A stretch of DNA of 34,847 bases, taken from IMG/VR virus record IMGVR_UViG_3300044620_000202, positions 1 through 34,847 of that record; one strand, written 5' to 3'. The notes below the pieces were generated by a model. The model ran no database searches and was not told the DNA's origin. It saw nothing but the letters and a program-made list of their open reading frames with translations. Both the position numbers and the translations under genes were made by a program. Source of the DNA: a virus. Shown here piece after piece: positions 7,547 to 14,538 of the stretch (position 1 is the first letter of the stretch; each line of letters starts with the position of its first letter).

Positions 7547-7574
7547 AAAAAAGCCCACACAATTAGTGCAGGCT
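7547..7574 (-). terminator. Rho-independent terminator upstream of the capsid promoter
   Basis: On the minus strand AGCCTGCAC (7574-7566), loop TAATT and GTGTGGGCT (7560-7552) form a 9-bp stem with two G-U pairs, followed by a T run. It ends the portal-to-7596 operon just before the capsid promoter. Confidence 0.85.
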
Positions 7575-7595
7575 CTCAGTTATTGGTTGATTGTA

Positions 7596-7868
7596 TTATG
7601 GTAAATCTATCTTGCCAAAAAATGGCTTGTCGCTTACTGATCTTTTGCCCTCGCAACTCCATAGCTGCCTCGCCCACCAATTAGCAGATCCACGAGGCGA
7701 AGGAATGCCCGATGATCGAGCGCAGTAATTATTGCCAGCATCAGTGCCGGGATTGATTCGATAGCCGGAAGCCCCGAAGTGAATCTCTGTGCCATCTTCG
7801 GCAACAGCCTTATACTTCTTGCCCTCTCGGTCAGAAGCAGTAACATTGAAACCTTCGTATAGTGGCAT
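7596..7868 (-). CDS. Small conserved-type phage protein
   Basis: A 90-aa protein. The segment IHFGASGYRINPGTDAGNNY followed by CARSSGI is a pattern I associate with a recurrent small phage protein (DUF5872-like, recalled without a search). It has several aromatic residues near the C-terminus and one or two Cys. It lies directly after the scaffold gene (2-nt gap) and before the terminator, so it belongs to the head operon. Its function is unknown. Confidence 0.7.
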   Translation of the reverse strand: MPLYEGFNVTASDREGKKYKAVAEDGTEIHFGASGYRINPGTDAGNNYCARSSGIPSPRGSANWWARQLWSCEGKRSVSDKPFFGKIDLP

Positions 7869-7870
7869 AA

Positions 7871-8692
7871 CTATTTTGTAAAGAATCGTGGGTTGATGCC
7901 TTTCATCTTCTTGTTGTCAGAACTTTCAAGACTTGGCACGAATGCGCCTTGCTTGGTCATTCGCTGCCCTGCTGTTGGGTTCTTCATAACTATCCCTGCT
8001 GCTGATGCCTCCTGAATTAAAACATCAGATAAGTTAAGGAATGATCCTGCCTTGTCCTTGCTTTTCAATCTCTCACCACTTGCCTTGTCTTTAACGATAA
8101 AGCTACCATCATCCTCTAAGTCGATGGCATACTTCTCCCCGATGCTCGCCTTGAATCCTTTAATCGTAAATTCATTAACAGTAGGATCAAGTTTGATGGC
8201 AGATAACTCACGCTCAAAAGTCATATTGATCTTGCTCTGCTTGTTATCTTCTGCCGTCTTTAGTTTGAATTGCTCGAACTGCGCCATCGCCTCTTGTCTG
8301 GCATTGTCAACATCGGTTAACTTCTTTTCAAGTTGCTTGTGCTTCTTTTCCCATTCCTTCACCAACTCATCAGATCCTTCCTTTGATGCCCGTTGCTGCC
8401 ACTCCTCTTGCTGCTTCTCATAGTTCTCTCTCGCCCGATCTGCTGCCAAGCGGATCACATCCTGTGCTTTCTTATCCTTGAAATCTTCTTCAGTGAGTGT
8501 AACTCCGAAAGGCTCGAATGCTCTTTTAGCAACCTGATGGATAGTGCCGTTGATCTTGCCGATCTTATCATTCAATTCCTTTGAGTTAACCCATTGGTCT
8601 TGGAATTTATCCTTCGCTTCTTCGAGGCTTTCTGCTTCGCTTAGGTTTAGGAAGTTCACTAATTCCATCGCCTCCTCTGGTTTCATTGCCAT
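7871..8692 (-). CDS. Putative capsid scaffolding protein
   Basis: A 273-aa, highly charged, helix-rich protein with a long coiled coil (about residues 85-160, rich in K, E, Q: EEWQQRASKEG, EKKHKQLEKKLTDVDN, AMAQFEQFKLK). It lies between MuF-like and major capsid genes, the usual scaffold position, and resembles phi-type gp20 scaffolds in composition. The C-terminus is basic (KKMKGINPRFFTK), as in scaffolds that dock to coat protein. A start at 8686 or 8668 would reduce the 86-nt overlap with the preceding gene. Confidence 0.7.
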   Translation of the reverse strand: MAMKPEEAMELVNFLNLSEAESLEEAKDKFQDQWVNSKELNDKIGKINGTIHQVAKRAFEPFGVTLTEEDFKDKKAQDVIRLAADRARENYEKQQEEWQQRASKEGSDELVKEWEKKHKQLEKKLTDVDNARQEAMAQFEQFKLKTAEDNKQSKINMTFERELSAIKLDPTVNEFTIKGFKASIGEKYAIDLEDDGSFIVKDKASGERLKSKDKAGSFLNLSDVLIQEASAAGIVMKNPTAGQRMTKQGAFVPSLESSDNKKMKGINPRFFTK

Positions 8693-8813
8693 ATAAATTA
8701 GGTGTTTTAATTGTTTGCAGTTTTAATTCTCTGCCGCCTTTCTTAATCAGGTGATCAGCCAACACATCCGATGCGTTGATAATCTTACCTTCGGCAGTGA
8801 TCATTATTTTCAT
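8607..8813 (-). CDS. Small basic protein ahead of the scaffold gene
   Basis: A 68-aa protein from ATG 8813 (MKIMITAEGKIINASDVLAD). The first half looks like a compact folded domain with a beta strand and helix; the tail is very basic (PKPKRSRKPRRSEG) and overlaps the scaffold gene by up to 86 nt in another frame. A TACCTTTG promoter box lies 4 nt upstream of the ATG, so the mRNA would be nearly leaderless. Function unknown; the basic tail could contact DNA or the acidic scaffold. Confidence 0.6.
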   Translation of the reverse strand: MKIMITAEGKIINASDVLADHLIKKGGRELKLQTIKTPNLYGNETRGGDGISELPKPKRSRKPRRSEG

Positions 8814-8817
8814 CACT

Positions 8818-8825
8818 CAAAGGTA
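8818..8825 (-). promoter_or_regulatory. -7 promoter box for the scaffold/capsid-side genes
   Basis: The minus strand reads TACCTTTG, followed by AGTG and the ATG at 8813. Upstream is TTGCAGAATCAAA, a 13-base string also found upstream of the box at 33316. TTG lies 17 nt above the box. It sits in the gap after the MuF-like gene stop (8846). Confidence 0.5.
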
Positions 8826-8845
8826 ATAAATATTTGATTCTGCAA

Positions 8846-9757
8846 TCAGTCTATAAAGCCCTCAGCCCTTGCTCTTGCCTTGACTGATTCGGGAACTTTA
8901 CGATCAGGGATTGGGATCAAGTAGTGTCTGCAATTCCAACCACCAACAAAGGTAAAGATTGACTTGCTATCTGTGCCATCGATCCTGCCTGCCCAACTGC
9001 CATCTCTGATGTCGTTGATGCCTGCACTATTCTTGCCATCGCCCCACGCCTCAATCTCGCCCCGATGGTAGATACCACCTTCACGATGCTCACAGAATGG
9101 TCGTGTAGTATCGATCTCGCCACCTAAATACTCAAACCACTCGATCCCAAGTTCTGCGTTAACCGCTGCCGAGTAGCTGCGATCCGCAACCGCTTGCGCT
9201 GTGGTTGCTGTTGTTTTAATATTAGCCAGTAGCCTGCCATCATTCGCTTCAGTACCTACAACCAATCCCTCCAAAGCGTTGACCGCCTCTCTTAGTGGCG
9301 CACGTGCTGCGATGTTTGTAGTTAGCTGTTCAAGGAATGGCTGCGTGAATCGTTGATCTAAGCCACTACCAAAGAATGCGTTGATGGTGTTCTGTTTTGA
9401 GATCTGGAGTAGTTGCTTCTGCGCCTCTGTTGGTTCAAAGGATGATTCAAAAGTGCGAGCAATATCATCAGTCAGCACCACACCCTTATCAATCGAATCT
9501 AAGAAGTCCTTAACGGCTTGGCGATACTCACCCCCTGCCAGAACTTTTTTTAGTTCGTCCGAGATCAAACCAATGCGCCTGATGTTATCTTCTGACTGCT
9601 CGATGTTACCATTGGCATCCACATCCATATCTTCAAGCAGAGGCTTTAGCTTTCGCCACGCCTCTGCCTGAGTCTTAACGGCTGCCGTTGCAAGCCTCTC
9701 AGGTACTTGCTCAAAGAGTTTAATCTTCGCCCTTACAAGTTCATCAAATGATGCCAT
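8846..9757 (-). CDS. MuF-like head morphogenesis protein
   Basis: A 303-aa minor head protein. The C-terminal part (about residues 190-290) shows the phage Mu protein F pattern: RSYSAAVNAELGIEWFEYLG, DTTRPFCEHREG and GWNCRHYLIPI, with the Cys/His set typical of that domain. The N-terminal 130 residues are helical. Such proteins associate with the portal inside the capsid and may be ejected or help packaging. The start overlaps the portal gene by 14 nt. Confidence 0.85.
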   Translation of the reverse strand: MASFDELVRAKIKLFEQVPERLATAAVKTQAEAWRKLKPLLEDMDVDANGNIEQSEDNIRRIGLISDELKKVLAGGEYRQAVKDFLDSIDKGVVLTDDIARTFESSFEPTEAQKQLLQISKQNTINAFFGSGLDQRFTQPFLEQLTTNIAARAPLREAVNALEGLVVGTEANDGRLLANIKTTATTAQAVADRSYSAAVNAELGIEWFEYLGGEIDTTRPFCEHREGGIYHRGEIEAWGDGKNSAGINDIRDGSWAGRIDGTDSKSIFTFVGGWNCRHYLIPIPDRKVPESVKARARAEGFID

Positions 9758-11651
9758 TCAATAGGTCTTGCTGTGCTTGTTGGATAGGATCTAACTTAAC
9801 CGCCACCCGATCAGATGCCAGCCTGTTAAGTGCTGCCACTTGCTCGCTCATTGGTAGGTCAATGAATCGCTCTGCTTCAGCAGTTGGAATAAAGTTCCTG
9901 ATCAACTCCATTATCAGTTGAGGTGCTGAGTGATGGATCACATCTTGGTAACGCTCAACAGTACCGTTGGCAATCCTCGCCACAATGTCTGCGCTGCTCA
10001 TTAGTAGCAACTCATCTGCATTGATGATCAAGTCATAAACGGCAGAGGTTTCTTCGTCAGTGTAATGGATGGCTCTGATGTAATTGTAAACATTAGAGAA
10101 CGTGATAGATGGTGGCACTCCTGCCTTAACTCCTTCGCTGATGACAGCCAAGTAATCTGATGGCGTGCTGATGTCGAATGATGTTGGATAGACAAGGTTA
10201 ACACCTCCGAACTCCTGACCGTAGCGCATCTTGCCAATCGTTACAAGCATAAACTCATAAAGGTTGAATAGCTGATCTGATACAGGCTTAATGAAAGCGT
10301 ACAATGATCTTAGCTTGTTTAATGATCCAGTTGCAGTAGAAGCCTCGCCAATCGTTCCTGATTCATCTGATGATGGTAGGTGCAAGATCCTTCTCGACTT
10401 CGCCATCTGATGCTCAATTTCTAATCTTAGGAAGTTGAGTGTGTCCATCGGTGGTGAAACGAATTTCAAATACTCTCCACTCAAAGAACTATCGCCATCG
10501 CTCAATGATGTCTTAGGCTTGATCAGTAGCATTCCAGTTGGTGAGAATCTTGACTTAACGCCCGATCCTGAGCAACTGCCACAAGTGCGATAGCCTCCAT
10601 TGATAGGATCAAAGATCTGCCCATCTTGGCACTTGTTACCTTCCCTATCTACAAACTCGCAAATATCACCGAGCGCAACCATAAAAGGGAATGCTGATGT
10701 TGCCTTGCTGATTTGCAGATATGATTCGTCAAGGATCACCTGATCAAGTAATGGCACTGCCGTAATGAATGGCGATTGAAATGCAATCTCGTTACCGATC
10801 AACTGAGGCATCCCCTCCAACTTATGGCAAGGCACATAGCCAAGATTATGTTGGTAGTAAAGTTCTGGCTCGCTGAATTGCAGATCCGACTTCTTGCCTA
10901 CTTGATAGATCTTGTAGATCGCCATCGTGTCGTAAAGTTCAAGCACGATCCCACTGCGCTCATTCTTGCTGCCTACCTTAACCTCGCTATGGTCATCAGT
11001 GATTACAAGATAGTATTCACCGAATCTTTGCCCCACAATCTTCTTGCAGTTGTAATACTCTGGCATCGGCTTGATCAGGTCATTGCTTATTACCTCATCT
11101 CCATTATCATCTTCGTAGGTTTCAACATCAGTAGGCTCGATTGCAATGATTCCATTAGGATCGATCAACTTCAATGTTGGGATCAATGTCTTGATCAGCA
11201 TCTCCAAAGAGCCGAACTTCTCGATCTCCTCATTGACATACTTCTCAAAGGTGTCATTGCCGAAGATTGGGTTGACTTCCTCAGAATAACGGATCGACCA
11301 ATTCTGATCTGCGAATGCCCTGCTGATGGTTGCCTTGAAATCTTCAAACACTGACAGCGTTGTAGGCTTGTAGTTAGCTTTAATGTATGCTGCCTGTGCA
11401 TCGGTTTGGTTTGGCGCACGAACGCTCAACAGATGCGCTGGATAAATGTCTGGGCGAGTATGAGGAAGGATGCTGTCATACATCTTCGCAGCATAGTTGT
11501 AGCCATCCCAATATTCAGGGTATTGTGTAACACCTACACGCTCTTTAGTTATTGGGTTGATAGGTGATCGTGCTTGCGCCATCTCCCAACCCTTGTGATG
11601 ATAGACAAACTTGTTGACTATCTTATCAATTTCTTCGATGCTTAGTGCCAT
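9744..11651 (-). CDS. Portal protein with Cys4 insertion
   Basis: A 635-aa protein forming the putative dodecameric vertex ring through which DNA enters and leaves. Called from size, order (portal, MuF, scaffold, capsid) and features such as the N-terminal YWDGYNYAAKMYDSILPH region and the long C-terminal helical part. About residues 334-365 contain CEF...KCQDGQIF...YRTCGSCSGSG, a zinc-ribbon-like four-cysteine insertion unusual for portals. The ATG overlaps the stop of a 25-aa upstream ORF (TAATG). Confidence 0.8.
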   Translation of the reverse strand: MALSIEEIDKIVNKFVYHHKGWEMAQARSPINPITKERVGVTQYPEYWDGYNYAAKMYDSILPHTRPDIYPAHLLSVRAPNQTDAQAAYIKANYKPTTLSVFEDFKATISRAFADQNWSIRYSEEVNPIFGNDTFEKYVNEEIEKFGSLEMLIKTLIPTLKLIDPNGIIAIEPTDVETYEDDNGDEVISNDLIKPMPEYYNCKKIVGQRFGEYYLVITDDHSEVKVGSKNERSGIVLELYDTMAIYKIYQVGKKSDLQFSEPELYYQHNLGYVPCHKLEGMPQLIGNEIAFQSPFITAVPLLDQVILDESYLQISKATSAFPFMVALGDICEFVDREGNKCQDGQIFDPINGGYRTCGSCSGSGVKSRFSPTGMLLIKPKTSLSDGDSSLSGEYLKFVSPPMDTLNFLRLEIEHQMAKSRRILHLPSSDESGTIGEASTATGSLNKLRSLYAFIKPVSDQLFNLYEFMLVTIGKMRYGQEFGGVNLVYPTSFDISTPSDYLAVISEGVKAGVPPSITFSNVYNYIRAIHYTDEETSAVYDLIINADELLLMSSADIVARIANGTVERYQDVIHHSAPQLIMELIRNFIPTAEAERFIDLPMSEQVAALNRLASDRVAVKLDPIQQAQQDLLNGII

Positions 11652-11728
11652 TATGCTACCGCTTTAGTAGATGGTTTGTCGATTATGTTAGAGCCACAAC
11701 TCCTAGTTCTGCAATAGTTCGGTTTCAT
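11651..11728 (-). CDS. 25-aa micro-protein between glycosyltransferase and portal
   Basis: A tiny ORF (MKPNYCRTRSCGSNIIDKPS, then TKAVA). Its ATG overlaps the stop of the upstream glycosyltransferase (ATGA) and its TAA overlaps the portal ATG (TAATG), the same junctions used by real genes here. CRTRSC could be half of a zinc knuckle. It may be a true microprotein or a translational bridge keeping ribosomes coupled into the portal gene. Function unknown. Confidence 0.55.
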   Translation of the reverse strand: MKPNYCRTRSCGSNIIDKPSTKAVA

Positions 11729-12396
11729 ATCAATTCAATTAGTTGTTGATGTTTTGATTGGAGGTAAAGCATATGATTTACTTCATCCTTCCACAGTGCA
11801 TTTGATTGGATCTTTGCATCTCCTATGTGATTGCAGATGTCATTAGGATGTGCAAGCAAGAACATATCAATGCCATTCTTTGCACAGTGTACAGCCATCT
11901 GCATATCATTGTAATTAACTCGCTCAAATTCCATCTGCCTAAGGTTTAGCACTTGCTCATTCCAAATTGACAAGCCAACACCAAGTCGATGGCATTTAAT
12001 ATCCTTGTCAAACTTTGTCCAAGATTCTAAACTTGTCCAGCCCTTACGATAGTCTTGATTGTTTAGGTATTTGAATCCCCAAAAAGAGCCGATAGCATCA
12101 GGATTTCTGCAAAGCCCATCTAATGCAGTTTCAATGTATTTAGGTGAGGCAATAAAGTCATCATCAATTATTAGGTTGATATGATCACCGCAGTTTTTAA
12201 TTCTTTCAGCAGCCCCTTTGTTGGTGGTGTTGCGAACATAGTTGATCTCAATCGCACTCTTAAAAAGATGATCGAATCCCTGCAATATTACAGTGATCAA
12301 ATCAGGCTTGACAGTTTGCCTATTGAGTGAATCAATAAGTCTCTGTGCCACGCTGATGCGATTAATTTGAACTGCTATGTTAACCTCTATGCTCAT
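11725..12396 (-). CDS. Glycosyltransferase, GT2-like (GT-A fold)
   Basis: A 223-aa protein with the GT2 plan: an N-terminal beta-alpha unit (VNIAVQINRISVAQRLIDSL, then NRQT), the NKGAAERIKNC segment like the family N-x-G-x-x-x-A-x-N motif, and a metal-binding IIDDDF (D78-D80). The later part holds an ND-rich acceptor region (RVNYNDMQMAVHC). It should transfer a sugar from a nucleotide-sugar donor; the acceptor is unknown. It is the last member of a GT-methyltransferase-GT cassette in the structural operon. Its stop overlaps a 25-aa ORF. Confidence 0.8.
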   Translation of the reverse strand: MSIEVNIAVQINRISVAQRLIDSLNRQTVKPDLITVILQGFDHLFKSAIEINYVRNTTNKGAAERIKNCGDHINLIIDDDFIASPKYIETALDGLCRNPDAIGSFWGFKYLNNQDYRKGWTSLESWTKFDKDIKCHRLGVGLSIWNEQVLNLRQMEFERVNYNDMQMAVHCAKNGIDMFLLAHPNDICNHIGDAKIQSNALWKDEVNHMLYLQSKHQQLIELI

Positions 12397-12403
12397 TGTA
12401 ATG

Positions 12404-12976
12404 TTATCGTTGAACCAATGCCAAGCCTCTGCCCTCGCTTGTGTTTAGCGTGATTACATTGTACTTGTAATGGTTTGCGTATTTCATCAACTCTGCCACA
12501 TCTTTCATATGAATAGCATCGTGGTAAGCGATAACGCCAGTCTTTGAAATAATACGCTCAACTTCTTTGAACTCTGGTAGGATGTTAGCCCACGAATGAT
12601 CTCCATCAACGAAGATAAGATCAAAGAACTCAGATTCAAATTGTTTAATTACGCTAATCGACTTGCCCATCAATAGATCAACTACAACGCCATCCTTTTT
12701 AAGCACGTGCTTTCTGTGATTGGTGATGTCATTGCCAACATAGTAGCTGCCGTTCGGCATTGCCTCAATCATCTTGATAGATGTTTCGCCCTCAAACACT
12801 CCGATCTCTAATACTCTTTTCGCTCCAGTCATTGAGATTAACGCAGCAAGGAAATCAGCTACATCAACTTCGCTATTCCAACCGTGCCTCTGTGGCTGTG
12901 GTTCTGCTGCTTGTGGTTCGATTGCTTGAACTTTTTTAGGTCTGCCTTTCTTAGGCTTATCTTCTTGGGTCTGCAT
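12404..12976 (-). CDS. Class I SAM-dependent methyltransferase (Methyltransf_24-like)
   Basis: A 190-aa protein. SAM-binding motif I is VLEIGVFEGE (about 55-64), the acidic loop of the second strand is near GNDITNH (81-87) and the family motif IFVDGDHSW (121-129) is followed by VIAYHDAIH. Enzymes of this type often methylate sugars or small molecules and are common in glycan clusters. The N-terminus is a basic tail with an AT-hook-like KKGRPKK, then a P/Q/A linker. The flanking glycosyltransferases suggest it methylates a sugar. It overlaps the upstream gene by 20 nt. Confidence 0.85.
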   Translation of the reverse strand: MQTQEDKPKKGRPKKVQAIEPQAAEPQPQRHGWNSEVDVADFLAALISMTGAKRVLEIGVFEGETSIKMIEAMPNGSYYVGNDITNHRKHVLKKDGVVVDLLMGKSISVIKQFESEFFDLIFVDGDHSWANILPEFKEVERIISKTGVIAYHDAIHMKDVAELMKYANHYKYNVITLNTSEGRGLALVQR

Positions 12977-13907
12977 ATTTATTGTCTGTTATTCGGTGAA
13001 TGAAATATTTATGTTGCTTGCCTTCGTCCTTCATCCAAGACTTTAGCAATCGATCCATCCAATCAATGTAAAAGGTTGGAGTAAATCCCTTACCGCCATA
13101 GTAAGATTGGAAGTAGTATTGATTTGTAACATCTCCAAAGGATAAGCCTCTGACCATTGCAAAGTGAATATAACCAATCTCTGCGCTGCCGTTGTGTCCT
13201 ACATCAGTAACCGCTGGATCAAGACCTAACTTAGCCAGTGCGCAATTCATATACAACTCATCAGGCTGACCGCCTCCCCACTTGCTTCGTAGCTTGTTCA
13301 ATGGGATCGGGTTATTGATTAGGTAGTCTTGTGCAATCTTATAGAGTGCTAATGCCTTAGCTGACTTCTCAATGTATTGAACCGAACTGTTTATGGCTGG
13401 CAATACTGTTGATTCATCAAACTTATAATGCGCCCAGATGTCATCAGCATAAGCCCACTGCATTGAGTCAATCTTGCGCCCTTGATCGATGGTGTGATAG
13501 CCTACCGTATGGCTTGCGTAAGGCTTGCCAAGTGCTACCAACTCATCAATCATTGGCTGAATGTCTTTTAATGCCACAGCATCTACATCAAGATAAACAT
13601 TCTTGTCGTAGGGAAGGTAATCGTAAAGATGCACCTTCGCCTTTGCTGGATCTAACTTCCTGTTGGTGTATAAGTGATCCTTATCAATTTCAATGAAGGT
13701 ATCAATCACCTCGTAAAGATCACCGCAATACTTGTCTGCGTCCTTTCTTGATTCGATCAAGCAGGAGATCTGAATATCTTTATTGAATCGCTTAATTGAA
13801 TAGGCGATGTTGTAGGCTGCCCAATAATATTGAGGTCTACCAAACGCCATAAGCACCACCCCAATCGAGGCAGTGCTTTGGCTTTGTGGTTGTGTTGCCT
13901 CTGTCAT
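12957..13907 (-). CDS. Glycosyltransferase, GT8-like (GT-A fold)
   Basis: A 316-aa protein. VYLDVDAVAL (D107-x-D109) is the metal and nucleotide-sugar binding DxD motif, in the KNVYLDVD context typical of GT8-like enzymes. The start is a Rossmann-like strand (IGVVLMAFG) after a Q/S/T-rich N-terminus, and a GGQPDELYMN motif around residue 220 fits an acceptor/donor site. It is the first gene of the glycan cassette, joined to the preceding tail gene by a TAATG overlap, so it is expressed with virion genes. The substrate is unknown. Confidence 0.8.
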   Translation of the reverse strand: MTEATQPQSQSTASIGVVLMAFGRPQYYWAAYNIAYSIKRFNKDIQISCLIESRKDADKYCGDLYEVIDTFIEIDKDHLYTNRKLDPAKAKVHLYDYLPYDKNVYLDVDAVALKDIQPMIDELVALGKPYASHTVGYHTIDQGRKIDSMQWAYADDIWAHYKFDESTVLPAINSSVQYIEKSAKALALYKIAQDYLINNPIPLNKLRSKWGGGQPDELYMNCALAKLGLDPAVTDVGHNGSAEIGYIHFAMVRGLSFGDVTNQYYFQSYYGGKGFTPTFYIDWMDRLLKSWMKDEGKQHKYFIHRITDNKYADPRR

Positions 13908-14446
13908 TATCCGAAGATTCCAGCAGGAGCAGGATACTGTGAAGGGATGTTTTTATCTCTCCACGAAAATGTTACCTCATATCTTTGCAGTTCATTGTTC
14001 TGCTCAGGGATAATGAAGTTAGCCGATGAAGTGATACCAACATTAGGGTTGATATAAACAACAGTTCCCGAATCGCAAAGGAATGCTAAGATCCAAGAGA
14101 TTCGTCTATTGTTGACATCATTCCAGAAGGTGTTATTCTCATCAGTTACGTTAGCATCGTAAAGCGTGGCAGTACGATCCTCGTTGATTCTGATTGGTGT
14201 TCCGCAGCCGATAGGCGAGTCAACGGTAACTGGTGAGCCAGCAGGAAGAGCGAAGCGAATATCCTCAATTAGCTTGGCAGTGCCAGCATCAATCAAGGCT
14301 TGTACTTCAACGCTATCTGAAGGATCAACTAATTCCGTTCCACACGCTCCGACCAAAATTGCTGACACTCCTCCTAACTTGTAATCGTTACAGTTGACAA
14401 GATTGTGATCCAGCAATGAGGAATCGCAATATGATACGCATCCCAT
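13907..14446 (-). CDS. Putative major tail (tube) protein
   Basis: A 179-aa, beta-rich, Cys-containing protein (MGCVSYCDSSLLDHNLVNCN...). It has its own TAAATTTG promoter and about 75-nt leader, suggesting high expression, and sits at the end of the tail gene block. Size and composition fit a tail tube protein: SWILAFLCDSGTVVYINPNV, YEVTFSWRDK. It is not a motif-based call; another abundant virion protein is possible. The stop overlaps the next gene, a glycosyltransferase (TAATG), and it may be a candidate for modification. Confidence 0.5.
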   Translation of the reverse strand: MGCVSYCDSSLLDHNLVNCNDYKLGGVSAILVGACGTELVDPSDSVEVQALIDAGTAKLIEDIRFALPAGSPVTVDSPIGCGTPIRINEDRTATLYDANVTDENNTFWNDVNNRRISWILAFLCDSGTVVYINPNVGITSSANFIIPEQNNELQRYEVTFSWRDKNIPSQYPAPAGIFG

Positions 14447-14525
14447 AGTTTTGTAGTTTTTTATTGTTCGTTAATGCCGATTCAATAGGATGGCATCAGA
14501 AGTCCTACGTCTATGATGATGATTG

Positions 14526-14533
14526 CAAATTTA
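14526..14533 (-). promoter_or_regulatory. -7 promoter box for the putative tail tube gene
   Basis: The minus strand reads TAAATTTG, 6 nt after the stop of the upstream gene. The leader to ATG 14446 is about 75 nt and includes ATGCC/GGCAT (5 bp, 13-nt loop). No T-tract follows, so it is not a terminator. The start is preceded by an A-rich stretch. No other gene is seen in 14447-14538. Confidence 0.5.
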
Positions 14534-14538
14534 CAAAA

